Notes: generated by a model not told the origin, from the letters alone. A DNA stretch of 5,636 nucleotides from Pseudaestuariivita sp. (GCA_020629995.1 JAHDCH010000190.1:1-5636), one strand, 5' to 3'. Shown: positions 1 through 5,636, counted from the stretch's first letter. Numbers and translations are program-made.

Positions 1-1
1 C

Positions 2-247
2 GACCAGCGCGCGATGTTTGCCACCTTCCGCGCCCATGCCGCGCCGGGCGCGGCGCTGATGTTTACCTCAGGCGATGCCGCAGGCGTGGCGATGGGCACT
101 TTTGAAGGCGCGCCTCTTTATCATGCCAGCCTGTCGCCGGACGCCTACCGCGCCTGCCTCGCGGATGCAGGCTTTGAACTGGTCGACCATGTCGTCCGGG
201 ATCCCGAGTGCGGCGACCACACGGTCTGGCTCGCGCGCATGACGTGA
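2..247 (+). CDS. Class I SAM-dependent methyltransferase, C-terminal fragment
   Basis: This is the 3' end of a gene that enters from the left edge. The frame is open from base 2 and ends at TGA 245-247, so about 81 residues are visible. They fit the last third of a Rossmann-type class I methyltransferase: a PGAALMFTSG segment (strand followed by a Gly turn), a helix-strand unit around YRACLADAGFELVDHVV, and a final strand ending VWLARM. The SAM-binding glycine-rich motif I would lie upstream and cannot be seen, so the substrate cannot be judged. The in-frame ATG at 14 is probably internal, because DQRA precedes it in an open frame. The downstream cupin gene is in the same direction after a 61-base gap and could share a transcript. 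The family call is by overall pattern only. Confidence 0.6.
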   Translation, partial: DQRAMFATFRAHAAPGAALMFTSGDAAGVAMGTFEGAPLYHASLSPDAYRACLADAGFELVDHVVRDPECGDHTVWLARMT

Positions 248-251
248 CATC

Positions 252-267
252 TTGCAATCGTATGCAA
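252..267. promoter_or_regulatory. Inverted repeat TTGCA-N6-TGCAA, possible operator
   Basis: Two perfect 5-base half-sites, TTGCA (252-256) and TGCAA (263-267), are separated by six bases. They lie just after the methyltransferase stop and 41 bases before the cupin start. Spacing and symmetry resemble binding sites of dimeric helix-turn-helix repressors, but no regulator gene is in the window and the site occurs once. A chance palindrome is quite possible. Confidence 0.25.
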
Positions 268-295
268 ACCGGCCCAAGGTGCGTGTCGACACTTC

Positions 296-301
296 AAGGA
301 G
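296..301 (+). promoter_or_regulatory. Shine-Dalgarno site AAGGAG of the cupin gene
   Basis: AAGGAG ends seven bases before the ATG at 309. This strong match decides the start at 309 over the upstream in-frame ATG at 252, which has no such site and would add 19 residues (MQSYANRPKV...) with no family resemblance. Confidence 0.85.
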
Positions 302-308
302 CGCCGCC

Positions 309-1271
309 ATGACCCCCGCCGAAATGGAAGCCCGGATCGTCCGCTACGGAGACCTGATCCCCTGCAAGACCGCCTTCATCGACGCGCACACGCCCGGGTC
401 GGATCAAAAGGAAAACTTTACGATCATCGGTGGGGGCGTCAGCGAAAGCGCCGATCAGCATGTGCATATCAAGGACACGCCGGGCTTCAACATCGGCGCG
501 GCGGGCCAGCCGCCCAAATGCCGCAACTCGCTCCATTCGCATCGTACGGCTGAGGTCTTCTTTGTGCTGAAAGGCCGGTGGCGGTTTTTCTGGGGGCGCT
601 ATGGCACTGCAGGCGAGGTGGTGCTGGAGGAAGGCGACATCTTTAACATCCCCACCGGTATCTTTCGCGGGTTCGAAAACATCGGCACGGACTACGGAAT
701 GATCATGGCCATACTTGGCGGCGATGATGCTGGCGGCGGCGTCCTCTGGGCGCCGCAGGTGATCGAGGATGCGCGCGATCACGGGCTGGTTCTGGCCGAA
801 ACCGGTAAGCTCTATGACACCAAAAAGGGCGAGGCATTGCCCGAAGGCGTCGCGCCGATGCCGCTGCTAGCCGACGACGTTCTGGCGCGCATGCCCGAGC
901 CGACAACGGCGGATGTCGTACCAGGCTATGTGGCGCGCTACTGGGACATGATGGCGCTGTCAGATCGCGCGCCCGCGCCGGTGATCGGCGAGGCCGCGAT
1001 GCTGGTGGACAAACCCGGGTTCGAGGTGGATTTCATTAGCCACGCGACCCCCGTGGCCGAGCACAGCGACGACCGTCACCACATCCTGATGCCCATGCGT
1101 GGCCATTGGCGCGTCGACTATGATGGCGGCTCGGCGGTGCTGAACCCCGGCGACACCTGCGCCGTGCCTCCGGGGCTGCGTCACAGCGTGACGCCGGCCA
1201 TGTCGGGCGAGGCGTCGATGTTCCGGGTGACCAACACCGACGATGCGGCCGGGCCAACCTGGGTTGGCTGA
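309..1271 (+). CDS. Bicupin (two-domain cupin) protein of unknown substrate
   Basis: A 320-residue soluble protein with no signal peptide or membrane segment, containing two cupin beta-barrels. Domain 1 (about 65-135) carries cupin motif 1 exactly, H76-S-H78-x3-E82-x6-G89. Its motif 2 runs G109-x5-P115-x-G117 and ends at N124, but the usual metal-binding His is Arg at 120. Domain 2 (about 230-310) has a weaker motif 1, with H252, D254 and H258 in the positions of the usual His, His and Glu, and G265. Its motif 2 is intact: G281-x5-P287-x-G289-x2-H292. The paired GRWRFFW (89-95) and GHWRVDY (265-271) segments show the internal duplication. Bicupins include dioxygenases (gentisate and quercetin types), decarboxylases and isomerases; nothing visible selects one. 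I see no specific match to gentisate dioxygenase. The 3' end overlaps the hydrolase gene, suggesting joint function. Confidence 0.85.
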   Translation: MTPAEMEARIVRYGDLIPCKTAFIDAHTPGSDQKENFTIIGGGVSESADQHVHIKDTPGFNIGAAGQPPKCRNSLHSHRTAEVFFVLKGRWRFFWGRYGTAGEVVLEEGDIFNIPTGIFRGFENIGTDYGMIMAILGGDDAGGGVLWAPQVIEDARDHGLVLAETGKLYDTKKGEALPEGVAPMPLLADDVLARMPEPTTADVVPGYVARYWDMMALSDRAPAPVIGEAAMLVDKPGFEVDFISHATPVAEHSDDRHHILMPMRGHWRVDYDGGSAVLNPGDTCAVPPGLRHSVTPAMSGEASMFRVTNTDDAAGPTWVG

Positions 1272-1959
1272 GCCTCTGGTTCTGTTGCCGGGCATGATGT
1301 GTGATGCCCGGCTCTTTGCACCTCAGATCGCCGCGTTTTCGGGCGCGCGCAGCGTCATGGTTGGGTATCTTGGCGGCCAGAGCAGCGTTGAGGCTTTGGC
1401 CGAGGCTGCCTTGCAGGACGCGCCGCCGCGCTTTGCGCTGGCGGGTCTGTCGATGGGCGGGATCGTTGCGATGGCCATCGTGGCGCGCGCGCCCGAACGG
1501 GTCACGCGCCTTGCTCTGATGGACACCAACGCCTCGGCCGAACGCGATGAGATCGCCGCGCGGCGACTGCCGCAGATCGCAGCGGTTGAAAGCGGCGCGC
1601 TGCGCGCGGTGATGCGCGACGAGATGAAGCCGAACTATCTGGCCGAAGGGCCGAACCAGGGCGCGATCCTGGACACATGTATGGCCATGGCCGATGCGCT
1701 GGGGGCCGAGGTGTTCGTGCGGCAGTCTCGCGCGCTGATGTCGCGCCCCGATGCGCGGGCAGGTCTGCAATCCGTCACTGTGCCGACGCTGGTTCTGTGC
1801 GGGGCCGAGGATAGCCTGTGCCCTTTGCACCGCCACGAGACGATCCGCGATCTGGTGCCGGGCTCCGAGTTGCAGGTGATAGCCGGGGCAGGGCATCTGC
1901 CGACGCTGGAGCAACCGGACCGCACGACCCGCGCTCTGGCGGGGTGGCTGGCACGCTAG
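1243..1959 (+). CDS. Alpha/beta hydrolase, overlapping the cupin gene
   Basis: A 238-residue single-domain alpha/beta-hydrolase fold protein, probably a cytosolic esterase, thioesterase or C-C hydrolase. It opens with LVLLPGMMCDARLF (12-25), where an HG-type oxyanion motif would be; the LPG there is typical of one subgroup. The nucleophile elbow is GLSMGG with S70. The acid is probably D190 in GAEDSLCP, and the base H218 in GAGHLP, so the triad looks complete. There is no signal peptide or lid insertion of note. The gene begins inside the cupin gene: ATG 1243 gives a 29-base overlap. A TTG at 1264 (8-base overlap) would yield a protein starting (M)AEPLVLLPG, better centred on the first strand. 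Neither start has a clear ribosome binding site, which fits translational coupling. The substrate is unknown. Confidence 0.87.
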   Translation: MRPGQPGLAEPLVLLPGMMCDARLFAPQIAAFSGARSVMVGYLGGQSSVEALAEAALQDAPPRFALAGLSMGGIVAMAIVARAPERVTRLALMDTNASAERDEIAARRLPQIAAVESGALRAVMRDEMKPNYLAEGPNQGAILDTCMAMADALGAEVFVRQSRALMSRPDARAGLQSVTVPTLVLCGAEDSLCPLHRHETIRDLVPGSELQVIAGAGHLPTLEQPDRTTRALAGWLAR

Positions 1960-1964
1960 CGCGG

Positions 1965-1983
1965 GCGGGGGCGCGCGCCCCGC
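1965..1983 (+). terminator. GC-rich hairpin after the hydrolase gene
   Basis: GCGGGG (1965-1970) pairs with CCCCGC (1978-1983) around a seven-base loop, starting six bases after the hydrolase stop. There is no T-run behind it, so it would be a weak intrinsic terminator at best, or simply a product of the high GC content. It lies in the 107-base gap before rpe, which must contain or follow the rpe promoter if rpe is transcribed separately. I see only a poor promoter candidate there (TTGCAA at 1998-2003). Confidence 0.25.
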
Positions 1984-2052
1984 GCAGCGTGGGACGGTTG
2001 CAAAACCTTCGGGCAGGGCGCAGAACGGCCTGACACGTCCGCAGCATATCCC

Positions 2053-2059
2053 GAGAAGG
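2053..2059 (+). promoter_or_regulatory. Shine-Dalgarno site GAGAAGG of rpe
   Basis: GAGAAGG ends seven bases before ATG 2067. It supports that start, which also matches the usual N-terminus of the family (a few residues before IAPSILAADF). Confidence 0.75.
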
Positions 2060-2066
2060 CCGCGCC

Positions 2067-2768
2067 ATGAGCTTTGACCGTTCGATCAAGATCGCCCCGT
2101 CCATCCTGGCGGCCGACTTTGCCAATTTTGGTGCCGAAATCCGGGCCGTCGAAGCGGAAGGCGCGGACTGGATCCATGTGGACGTGATGGACAACCATTT
2201 TGTGCCCAATCTCACATTCGGCCCGGCCATGTGCGCCGCGATCCGCCCGCATATCAAGACGGTAATGGATGTGCACCTGATGATCTCGCCGGTAGATGCC
2301 TCGCTTGAGGCTTATGCCAAGGCGGGCGCGGATGTGATCACCGCTCATGCCGAGGCGGGACCGCATTTGCACCGCACGTTGCAGGCGATCCGCGCGCTGG
2401 GCTGCAAGGCCGGCGTTGCACTGAACCCTGCAACCCCGCTGAGCGCGATTGCACATGTGATGGATCTGGTCGATCTGGTGTGCATCATGACCGTCAACCC
2501 GGGCTTTGGCGGACAAGGCTTTATCCACAGTCAGGTCGACAAGGTGCGCGACCTGCGCGCGATGATCGCGGGCCGCGACGTGCATATCGAGATCGACGGC
2601 GGGGTGGATGCCAAAACCGCGCCTCTGGTGGCGGCGGCAGGGGCGGATGTGCTGGTCGCGGGCTCTGCCGTGTTTCGCGGTGGCTCGGTTGCCGAACCGG
2701 CGGCCTATGGCGACAACATCCGCGCGATCCGCGGCGCAGCGGAAGGTGCCACCGGGCAGATGGCCTGA
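2067..2768 (+). CDS. rpe: Ribulose-phosphate 3-epimerase
   Basis: This enzyme interconverts D-ribulose 5-phosphate and D-xylulose 5-phosphate in the pentose phosphate pathway (and the Calvin cycle where present), in the cytosol. The 233-residue protein is a TIM barrel of normal length for the family. Landmarks in order are KIAPSILAADF (8-18), WIHVDVMDNHFVPN (35-48), DVHLMI (68-73), NPGFGGQGFI (144-153), EIDGGV (175-180) and AGSAVF (198-203). By family knowledge the metal ligands are H37, D39, H70 and D177, with D39 and D177 as the acid/base pair; all are present. The often-seen MDGHFVPN reads MDNHFVPN here, a mild variation. gph follows after two bases, so the two genes almost certainly form an operon. 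Confidence 0.97.
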   Translation: MSFDRSIKIAPSILAADFANFGAEIRAVEAEGADWIHVDVMDNHFVPNLTFGPAMCAAIRPHIKTVMDVHLMISPVDASLEAYAKAGADVITAHAEAGPHLHRTLQAIRALGCKAGVALNPATPLSAIAHVMDLVDLVCIMTVNPGFGGQGFIHSQVDKVRDLRAMIAGRDVHIEIDGGVDAKTAPLVAAAGADVLVAGSAVFRGGSVAEPAAYGDNIRAIRGAAEGATGQMA

Positions 2769-2770
2769 GC

Positions 2771-3424
2771 ATGGCGGTGATCTTTGATCTTGATGGCACG
2801 CTGATCGACAGCGCGCCCGAACTGCACAAGGCCGCAAATGCGCTTTTGGCTGAAGAGGGCCTGGCGCCGCAATCCAGGGAACAGGTGACCTCGTTTGTGG
2901 GAGAGGGCGCGCGGGTTCTGACGCAGCGCGTGATGCAAGCGGCGGGGCAAAGCCCGGACGATGCAGCACTGGACGCTCTGACGCAGCGGCTGGTGGCCCA
3001 TTACGCCGCGCTGCCCGCCGGCGCGTCCGCCTTGTACCCCGGCGTTGCGGCCGAGCTTGCGCGGCTGGCCGGGCTGGGCCACCTGATGGGCCTGTGCACC
3101 AACAAACCATTGGCGCCGACGCAGGCAATCCTGAGCGCGCATGGGCTGGGCCACCGGTTTGGCGCGGTGGTGGGGGGAGATTCCCTCGGGGTGCGCAAAC
3201 CGGACCCCGCCCCGCTGCTGGAGGCTGCCGCCCGGCTTGGCAGTGACCGCGCAGTGATGGTGGGGGACAGCGAGATCGACGCGGAAACCGCTGAGCGCGC
3301 CGGCGCGCCGTTCATTCTGTTCACGCGCGGCTATCGCAAGGGCCCCGCCGCCGCCATCCCGCATGATGCGGCCTTTGACGACTGGGCCAGATTTGGCGAT
3401 GCGCTGCGGCGGGTTTATATCTGA
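2771..3424 (+). CDS. gph: Phosphoglycolate phosphatase (HAD superfamily)
   Basis: Probably hydrolyses 2-phosphoglycolate to glycolate and phosphate, clearing a product of oxidative DNA-end repair (or of RuBisCO oxygenation in autotrophs). The 217-residue protein is a HAD subclass IA phosphatase. Motif I is FDLDGTLIDS with nucleophile D6 and acid/base D8. A helical cap spans about 15-85. Motif II is T110 in LCTNKP, motif III is K143 in VRKPDP, and motif IV is GDSEID with D166 and D170. All catalytic residues are present. The ATG at 2771 is chosen because the DLDGT motif must sit near the N-terminus; the open frame upstream, back to 2480, is only an out-of-frame reading of rpe. The two-base spacing after rpe and the lack of a clear ribosome binding site suggest coupling. 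rpe-gph is a recurrent pair in Proteobacteria. Other HAD sugar phosphatases are close relatives. Confidence 0.92.
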   Translation: MAVIFDLDGTLIDSAPELHKAANALLAEEGLAPQSREQVTSFVGEGARVLTQRVMQAAGQSPDDAALDALTQRLVAHYAALPAGASALYPGVAAELARLAGLGHLMGLCTNKPLAPTQAILSAHGLGHRFGAVVGGDSLGVRKPDPAPLLEAAARLGSDRAVMVGDSEIDAETAERAGAPFILFTRGYRKGPAAAIPHDAAFDDWARFGDALRRVYI

Positions 3425-3432
3425 TCCCGCGC

Positions 3433-3490
3433 CCGGCATTGCCGGCCGGAGGCCCGGTGGCGCGCCAGCCCTCCGGGGGCCATATTTCTC
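3433..3490 (+). terminator. Tandem hairpins after gph, likely terminator
   Basis: Nine bases after the gph stop lies a perfect short hairpin, CCGGC-ATT-GCCGG (3433-3445). Directly next to it is a second, CCGGAGG (3446-3452) pairing with CCTCCGG (3470-3476). Its loop holds the palindrome TGGCGCGCCA (3458-3467). The second hairpin is followed by GGGCCATATTTCTC, with a modest T-rich stretch rather than a clean T-run. Position between convergent genes and structure fit a terminator for rpe-gph. It may also block read-through from fahA, but I see no T-rich stretch on the other side. Confidence 0.5.
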
Positions 3491-3552
3491 AAAGAGAAGA
3501 AGCAGCCAGAACACACCGCCAACAATCTGAACGTCAGCATGTGCGGCATGCC
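3486..3552. other. Rest of the convergent intergenic region with two small inverted repeats
   Basis: Between the gph terminator and the fahA stop are TTCTC-AAA-GAGAA (about 3487-3499) and GCATG-TGCGG-CATGC (3538-3552). The second could form a small hairpin 35 bases downstream of the fahA stop on the minus strand, but no T-run follows it in that direction. I see no gene here. A minus-strand reading frame crossing the stretch is a by-product of the lack of stops in GC-rich DNA. Confidence 0.3.
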
Positions 3553-3586
3553 TCTCTCTGATGGCGCGAGACGGAGGCGGGACACG

Positions 3587-4816
3587 TCAGGTGCGCGCGG
3601 GCAGAACCTGACCGGCACACGAGCCAAACCCGATGCGGTGATCTTCGGCCTGAGCGTGGCCGTACAGGGTGAGCGTGTCGCCGTCTTCGATGAAGGAGCG
3701 GGTGGCGCCATCCGGCAGGGTGAGGGGCTCTTTTCCGCCCCAGCTGAGTTCCAGAAGGGCGCCGCGGTTGTGGCGCTCTGGCCCCGAGATGGTGCCCGAA
3801 CCCAAAAGATCGCCAACCCGCATGGGGCAGCCGGACGTGGTGTGGTGGGCAAGTTGCTGAGCCGAGGAGTAGTACATTTCGGAGTAATTGGTGCGGGCGA
3901 TGATATGCTCGGACCCGCCCGATGGGGTCAGGCCGACGGACAGGGCAATGTCATAGAGCATGGGGCCAGGTTCAAGCAGGTACTCCAGCAGCGGCACCTC
4001 GCGGTCAGGGGTGGACGTGCGGAAGGGCTGGAGCGCGGCAGAGGTCACGATCCAGGGGCTGATCGTCGTGGCGGTGGCCTTGGCCTGAAACGGGCCGAGC
4101 GGCTGGTATTCCCAGGCCTGGATATCGCGCGCGGACCAGTCGTTGAGCAAGACGTAGCCAAAGATATTGGCATCAGCCTCGGCAACCGAAATGGGCCGGT
4201 TCGAGGGCTGGCCGACAATGGCGCCCAGCTCCAGCTCGATGTCGAACCGCTGGGAGGGGCCAAAGCGGGGCGCGTCGTCATTGGGGCCCTTCAGCTGACC
4301 GTGGGGCCGGGTGATCTGTGTGCCCGACACCACAACCGATGATGCGCGTCCGTTGTATCCGATGGGGATATGCAGCCAATTGGGCGGCAACGCGTTTTCC
4401 GCGCCACGGAACATCGTGCCTACATTGGTGGCGTGGTGGCGCGAGGCGTAGAAATCGGTGAACTCGCTCACGCGGAAGGGCATATGGAGGGCGGCGCCGG
4501 ATTGTGGCACGAGGTGAGCCGCGAGGGCTGTGTTACCACCTTCGGCGAGGTTGGTTTGCAGCCAGCTGCGCAGCTCGGCCCAGGCATCGCGGCCGAGGGC
4601 CATGAAGGCGCACCAATCACCGGTTTGCAGAGTGCCGCCATAGGCGATGAGGCCCGCAGCTTCGCAGGCGGTCAGGTCAAGGATCTGGTCACCGATCGCG
4701 GTGCCGCAACGGGCCGGGCCGCCATCTGTCGAGAAAACGCCATAGGGCAGGTTGTTGAGCGGAAAGTCCGTCTCGGCGTTGTTGGCAGAGGAAACAAAAG
4801 AGCGAAGCAGGGTCAT
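3587..4816 (-). CDS. fahA: Fumarylacetoacetase
   Basis: Hydrolyses 4-fumarylacetoacetate to fumarate and acetoacetate, the last step of homogentisate (Tyr/Phe) catabolism, in the cytosol. At 409 residues it has the length of full two-domain FAH enzymes: an SH3-like N-domain (about 1-115) and the catalytic mixed beta-roll domain. Residues match the known mouse active site: D121 and catalytic H128 in DFYASRHHATNVG, R137, Y154 in GYNGRASS, metal ligands E194 and E196 in DIELELG, D226 and R230 in NDWSARDIQ, Q233, K246 and T250. The conserved GDLLGSGTISGPE block is at 336-348. The ATG at 4816 is chosen because it overlaps the maiA stop (ATGA) and places TLLRSFV at the N-terminus; the open frame continuing upstream to 5071 is a shadow of maiA. 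The ribosome binding site is weak, consistent with coupling to maiA. Confidence 0.97.
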   Translation of the reverse strand: MTLLRSFVSSANNAETDFPLNNLPYGVFSTDGGPARCGTAIGDQILDLTACEAAGLIAYGGTLQTGDWCAFMALGRDAWAELRSWLQTNLAEGGNTALAAHLVPQSGAALHMPFRVSEFTDFYASRHHATNVGTMFRGAENALPPNWLHIPIGYNGRASSVVVSGTQITRPHGQLKGPNDDAPRFGPSQRFDIELELGAIVGQPSNRPISVAEADANIFGYVLLNDWSARDIQAWEYQPLGPFQAKATATTISPWIVTSAALQPFRTSTPDREVPLLEYLLEPGPMLYDIALSVGLTPSGGSEHIIARTNYSEMYYSSAQQLAHHTTSGCPMRVGDLLGSGTISGPERHNRGALLELSWGGKEPLTLPDGATRSFIEDGDTLTLYGHAQAEDHRIGFGSCAGQVLPART

Positions 4817-5445
4817 GGCGAGGCGTCCGGTTGGGCCTCGGGCTGGGCACGCGCAAAGGCATCCAGCGCAAGGCAGCGGGTTTCGATCTGGGTCAGGCGG
4901 GGGAAGGGGGCAAGGTCCACCCCCCAGCGATGCGCATTGTACAGCTGCGCGACAAGGCAAATGTCGGCAAAGCCCGGGGTGTCGGTGAAGCAATAGGGCG
5001 CGTTGTCGGGGATCAGAGCCTGAAAGGCGGTCAGCCCTTCGGTCATCCAGTGCTGCATCCAGGCGACGCACGTGTCCTGATCATGGCGCATGGATTGCAG
5101 GCGCTGCACAACCTTGAGGTTGTTCACCGGGTGCACGTCCGTCGCCATCACAAGCGCCGCGCCCAGAATGCGTGCGCGCAAGATCGCGTCTCCGGGCAGC
5201 AGGGGCGGCTCGGGCGCGATTGTGTCTAGATAATCCAGGATGGCCAGCGATTGGGTCAACGCGGTGCCGTCATCGGTGATCAGCGTGGGCACGCCTTTGA
5301 CCGGGTTGAGCGCGGCGTAAGCGGCCTCGCGCTGGTCTCCGGCCACCAGATCGACCGAGCGGGTCTCAAACGCCAGCCCCTTGAGGTGCAAAGCGATGCG
5401 CACCCGGTACGAGGTGGTCGAGCGCCAGTAGGAATAAAGGATCAT
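4813..5445 (-). CDS. maiA: Maleylacetoacetate isomerase (zeta-class GST)
   Basis: Isomerises 4-maleylacetoacetate to 4-fumarylacetoacetate with glutathione as cofactor, feeding FahA next door. The 210-residue cytosolic protein has an N-terminal thioredoxin-like domain (about 1-80) and a C-terminal helical domain (about 87-200). The zeta-class signature reads R8-S9-T10-T11-S12-Y13-R14-V-R-I-A-L, where the human enzyme has SSCSWRVRIAL; S9 is the expected glutathione-activating Ser. The cis-Pro loop VPT (52-54), QSLAI (65-69) and the DVHPVNNL block (103-110) are further family marks. Pairing with fahA supports this assignment over maleylpyruvate isomerase, a near relative. GGAGG six bases upstream supports the start at 5445. 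The gene overlaps its upstream neighbour and fahA by four bases each. The last residues (QPEAQPDASP) look like a short disordered tail. Confidence 0.94.
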   Translation of the reverse strand: MILYSYWRSTTSYRVRIALHLKGLAFETRSVDLVAGDQREAAYAALNPVKGVPTLITDDGTALTQSLAILDYLDTIAPEPPLLPGDAILRARILGAALVMATDVHPVNNLKVVQRLQSMRHDQDTCVAWMQHWMTEGLTAFQALIPDNAPYCFTDTPGFADICLVAQLYNAHRWGVDLAPFPRLTQIETRCLALDAFARAQPEAQPDASP

Positions 5446-5636
5446 CCGCCGCCTCCGTCACCGCCGCCAAAGCCGCCGTCCGCAGACCCATCATTGGGTG
5501 CCGCGCCGCCGACCCAAGTACCGACAGGCGATTTTTCGGTGCGATACCCGCCGCGCGTCAACCGTCCGGCGCGTTTGATGGCAAAGACCGACACGGCGCC
5601 GACCACGCAAATGCCAAGAACAAGCCAGACCAACGC
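5442..5636 (-). CDS. Small single-span membrane protein with Gly/Asp-rich tail (5' end may lie outside)
   Basis: I do not recognise this gene. The frame is open to the right edge and ends at TGA 5444-5442, overlapping the maiA start as ATGA. The only start codon seen is TTG at 5633-5631 (63 residues), and the frame stays open upstream, so the true start probably lies beyond the window. Counting from that TTG, residues 2-19 (VWLVLGICVVGAVSVFAI) form one hydrophobic span. The following KRAGRLTR is basic, which by the positive-inside rule places the C-terminus in the cytoplasm. A soluble stretch (GGYRTEKSPVGTWVGG) precedes a tail of Gly and Asp, ending FGGGDGGGG. Codon use matches its neighbours. 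The tight junction suggests co-translation with maiA; any role in aromatic catabolism would be guesswork. It may be just an upstream neighbour. Confidence 0.6.
   Translation of the reverse strand, partial: ALVWLVLGICVVGAVSVFAIKRAGRLTRGGYRTEKSPVGTWVGGAAPNDGSADGGFGGGDGGGG
5452..5456 (-). promoter_or_regulatory. Shine-Dalgarno site GGAGG of maiA
   Basis: On the minus strand GGAGG ends six bases before the maiA ATG (5445-5443). It is built from two glycine codons (GGA GGC) at the end of the upstream small gene, so the coding tail and the ribosome binding site share the same bases. Confidence 0.75.

Noticed and set aside
309..1271. Cupin as gentisate or homogentisate 1,2-dioxygenase, given the nearby maiA-fahA
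   Set aside because: The motif pattern and length do not match homogentisate dioxygenase, I see no specific gentisate dioxygenase signature, and the gene lies on the other strand with rpe-gph in between.
1036..1914. 292-codon minus-strand open frame over the cupin end and hydrolase
   Set aside because: Shadow of the alpha/beta hydrolase, whose catalytic motifs are intact on the plus strand.
1998..2026. TTGCAA with CAGAAC 17 bases later as an rpe promoter
   Set aside because: The -10 match is only three of six bases, so it is not reported as a feature; rpe may use this or an upstream promoter.
2480..2770. N-terminal extension of the gph frame, suggesting a fusion
   Set aside because: The extension reads rpe out of frame (Arg/Gly-rich nonsense), and HAD motif I must lie near the N-terminus, as it does from ATG 2771.
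1956..3128. 390-codon minus-strand open frame over rpe and gph
   Set aside because: Antisense to two clearly identified enzymes. The translation is rich in Arg, His, Ala and Pro without motifs, as expected of a shadow frame.
3539..4342. Long plus-strand open frame (267 aa) opposite fahA, with another at 4370-4996
   Set aside because: Both lie antisense to a well-matched fumarylacetoacetase with all active-site residues. Their translations show no domain pattern and are typical of stop-poor antisense frames in GC-rich DNA.
4817..5071. N-terminal extension of fahA back into maiA
   Set aside because: It is an out-of-frame reading of maiA; the ATGA overlap and the family N-terminus fix the start at 4816.

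Overview
The window is GC-rich (coding third positions mostly G or C) and looks like a chromosomal segment of an alphaproteobacterium, most likely Rhodobacterales/Roseobacter-type. This rests on codon use, the protein flavours and the style of the intergenic hairpins; no rRNA or other marker is present to prove it. I see no insertion sequence, phage gene, CRISPR array, tRNA or rRNA gene. Nearly all DNA is accounted for by seven complete or partial protein genes plus one small membrane-protein gene.

Left part (+ strand, 2-1959): the C-terminal end of a probable SAM-dependent methyltransferase, then a two-domain cupin protein (bicupin) with a very good ribosome binding site. An alpha/beta hydrolase follows, whose start lies inside the end of the cupin gene. 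The cupin and hydrolase overlap and are probably co-translated. Their substrate is not evident, and this pair is the least understood part of the window.

Middle (+ strand, 2067-3424): rpe (ribulose-phosphate 3-epimerase) and gph (phosphoglycolate phosphatase), two bases apart. This is a classic housekeeping pair, with every catalytic residue I could place present. After gph come two adjacent GC-rich hairpins and a short T-rich stretch, a likely terminator.

Right part (- strand, 5636-3587): a small membrane protein with a Gly/Asp-rich tail (running off the window edge), maiA/gstZ (maleylacetoacetate isomerase) and fahA (fumarylacetoacetase). The three are joined by two ATGA stop/start overlaps. 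MaiA and FahA perform the last two steps of homogentisate (tyrosine/phenylalanine) catabolism: maleylacetoacetate to fumarylacetoacetate, then to fumarate plus acetoacetate. Homogentisate dioxygenase is not in the window. The operon converges on rpe-gph, with about 160 bp between the stops.

I found no convincing new biological system. The points most worth a second look are the overlapping bicupin/hydrolase pair, the small protein translationally coupled to maiA, the tandem-hairpin element after gph, and a TTGCA-N6-TGCAA inverted repeat ahead of the cupin gene.
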